Shown piece after piece: positions 6,101-6,261 of a stretch of DNA of 6,261 bases. This DNA comes from Verrucomicrobiia bacterium (lineage in GTDB: Bacteria; Verrucomicrobiota; Verrucomicrobiia; Opitutales; Opitutaceae), in the NCBI GenBank assembly GCA_030424825.1, contig JAUHWE010000300.1, positions 1 to 6,261 on the forward strand, in the 5' to 3' direction. Each line of letters begins with the position of its first letter. Positions within the stretch are counted from its first letter, which is position 1. The position numbers and the translations under genes are program-made. The notes below the pieces were generated by a model. That model was not told the origin of the DNA and searched no databases. It was given only the letters and a program-made list of their open reading frames with translations.

Positions 6101-6261
6101 CATTGCGACGTTGCGTGTTGATCGCTTTGGCCCGCTCGCCCCAATCCGCTTCTTCGGTTTTTTTCCACTGATGCCGTTTGTTCGTGATGATCACCTCTAC
6201 GGTGACGGGTTCGACTTTTAGGGTGAAAGTTGCATCGAGGTCCGTTCGTTTCCCGGAAGTT
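3105..6261 (-). CDS. Large secreted beta-helix protein with CSLREA-like and choice-of-anchor-U-like domains (5' end missing)
   Basis: The frame is open from the right edge to TAA at 3105-3107, giving 1051 visible residues. The GTG at 6194 is not a credible start, because 22 more in-frame codons (TSGKRTDLDATF...) precede it. Numbered from the edge: residues 1-192 are beta-sandwich-like segments (VQVKNNSDSPIEKLNI); 193-235 form a CSLREA-like domain (VSLRAAIDFAN); 302-309 read DGTTQTGG; 332-672 form a right-handed parallel beta-helix with GNRIGTNQQGD, GNWIGTNAAGD, GNHIGVDESGT and GNRIGVFENGN, plus three IGG-x5-(G/K)N turns; 668-791 form a QNYP...SEFS domain; 806-815 (DRNGDGTDDV) is a calcium-type loop; 830-964 resemble choice-of-anchor U (LTDGGPGDRDGEANG, 941-955); 972-1051 end in FYRLRYQE. 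No cysteine occurs anywhere. It is probably a surface or secreted adhesin-like or polysaccharide-interacting protein; no catalytic residues are evident. Confidence 0.88.
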   Translation of the reverse strand, partial: TSGKRTDLDATFTLKVEPVTVEVIITNKRHQWKKTEEADWGERAKAINTQRRNAGEAPYENLIELEVQVKNNSDSPIEKLNIKNARDILGYINSAVVTDPAVPLKPIRLYYADGAEVDLTNPDDDTVIGDVTLPAEQTATFAWVVEAFQIDPEQRDEPYELEFKPLILGSIAGSNLQVGKTEPFSIRVREPLVVNVTSDEPDADPEDGVIDVDLETEGEQVSLRAAIDFANEQEGLDRIEFDIPGGGIPSIKVGFPPEGTNIMATGSDNDIFPHITRNDGSVHPAQFTIVSLLKSTDPIEIDGTTQTGGWVEISGNSGTGFPNNSSSSKLLANGLEVAGGDSVIRGLIINHFRGIGLVVSEKGNNWIYGNRIGTNQQGDQSKANWTSKAIASGRVLDDGDFYGGGVLVTSENNLIGGIKTGEGNLIANIISDPDLDNNWASYGGDLTFAGTGSTGSRVFGNWIGTNAAGDSPISTEAGEYGTYNRGIIVKNGAKNITIGGNSSSEKNVISDIWVRNGASGVQIQGNHIGVDESGTRKLETDESSDEMGKIFITHSSDVLISGNVIKGRTYGAIEVAASSDITLTGNRIGVFENGNSMQIAARRQIHISESSHIKIGGELPNEGNIIGYPNSSEGNVLTTRNNQENLDFVGNEIVSPVNSTLAESSNVIDLEWDGLDTIDYGDADGKQNYPRLAFVTHTNGIIRFEGNLDSHFGGSTYYIDVYKTDLPLPSGHGGYNLTYITRGTVETDAAGFGQFDILFPYSDFSNSDYFTTTATLVDGGSTSEFSRNRRFNDNFLQEEYGIRYGDRNGDGTDDVDQDNVASFGAANGKDTTVEVSAANGQTSEAPLPVAQSHFQTLDDANPTLANISSETQASLGAPRNYTYSNGVLTFEVPDLSAGASVSIRLILSDDASPDTVWALKSDGTWTDTLPATINGNQVTLTLTDGGPGDRDGEANGRIVTALGPATALPPIPEMDFTFTKDAQFHTLSWPLPYANAFLEFSSNLSTDSWSPIDFLELEFEDERWQLTLPNPDNDLLPSVKSTGFYRLRYQE

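Overview
The window looks like chromosomal DNA from a marine or aquatic member of the Planctomycetota-Verrucomicrobiota group, more likely Verrucomicrobiota. The pointers are a DUF1552 (HXXSHH) protein with a Tat-type leader, a neutral-ceramidase-like secreted protein, and a very large cysteine-free surface protein. That surface protein has a CSLREA-like domain, a parallel beta-helix, a choice-of-anchor-U-like domain and a C-terminal 'LEFSSNLS...FYRLR' module of the kind common in Verrucomicrobia exoproteins. Taxonomy is an inference from protein families, not from a marker gene.

Left part (1-1291). A ceramidase-like gene starts at 282 on the minus strand and runs off the left edge; a plausible promoter and a good ribosome binding site lie upstream of it. 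On the plus strand, 511-651 encodes what looks like the last 46 residues of a SAM-dependent methyltransferase with no start codon, probably a gene remnant. Next come two small plus-strand genes joined by an ATGA stop/start overlap: a 55-residue basic protein with one CxxC (684-851) and a 147-residue exported protein of unknown function (848-1291).

Middle (1292-1674). This gap between convergent genes holds no convincing gene but is rich in inverted repeats. The clearest is a nested palindrome at 1504-1566 whose arms each contain a smaller GGGTC/GACCC hairpin. Further stem-loops lie at 1338-1374, 1608-1623 and 1627-1648. They look like dispersed intergenic repeats (REP-like) and may also serve as transcription end points.

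Right part (1675-6261, minus strand). A complete DUF1552 gene lies 113 bases downstream of the large repeat protein gene, which is cut by the right edge; the reading frame stays open to the last base, so its true start lies outside. The two could be co-transcribed, but nothing in the sequence proves it. The usual DUF1592/PSD1-type cytochrome partner of DUF1552 is not present in the window. All complete or partial genes except the CxxC gene have export signals or extracellular architecture, so the window mainly encodes envelope and secreted functions. I see no CRISPR array, RNA gene, transposase or defence system.
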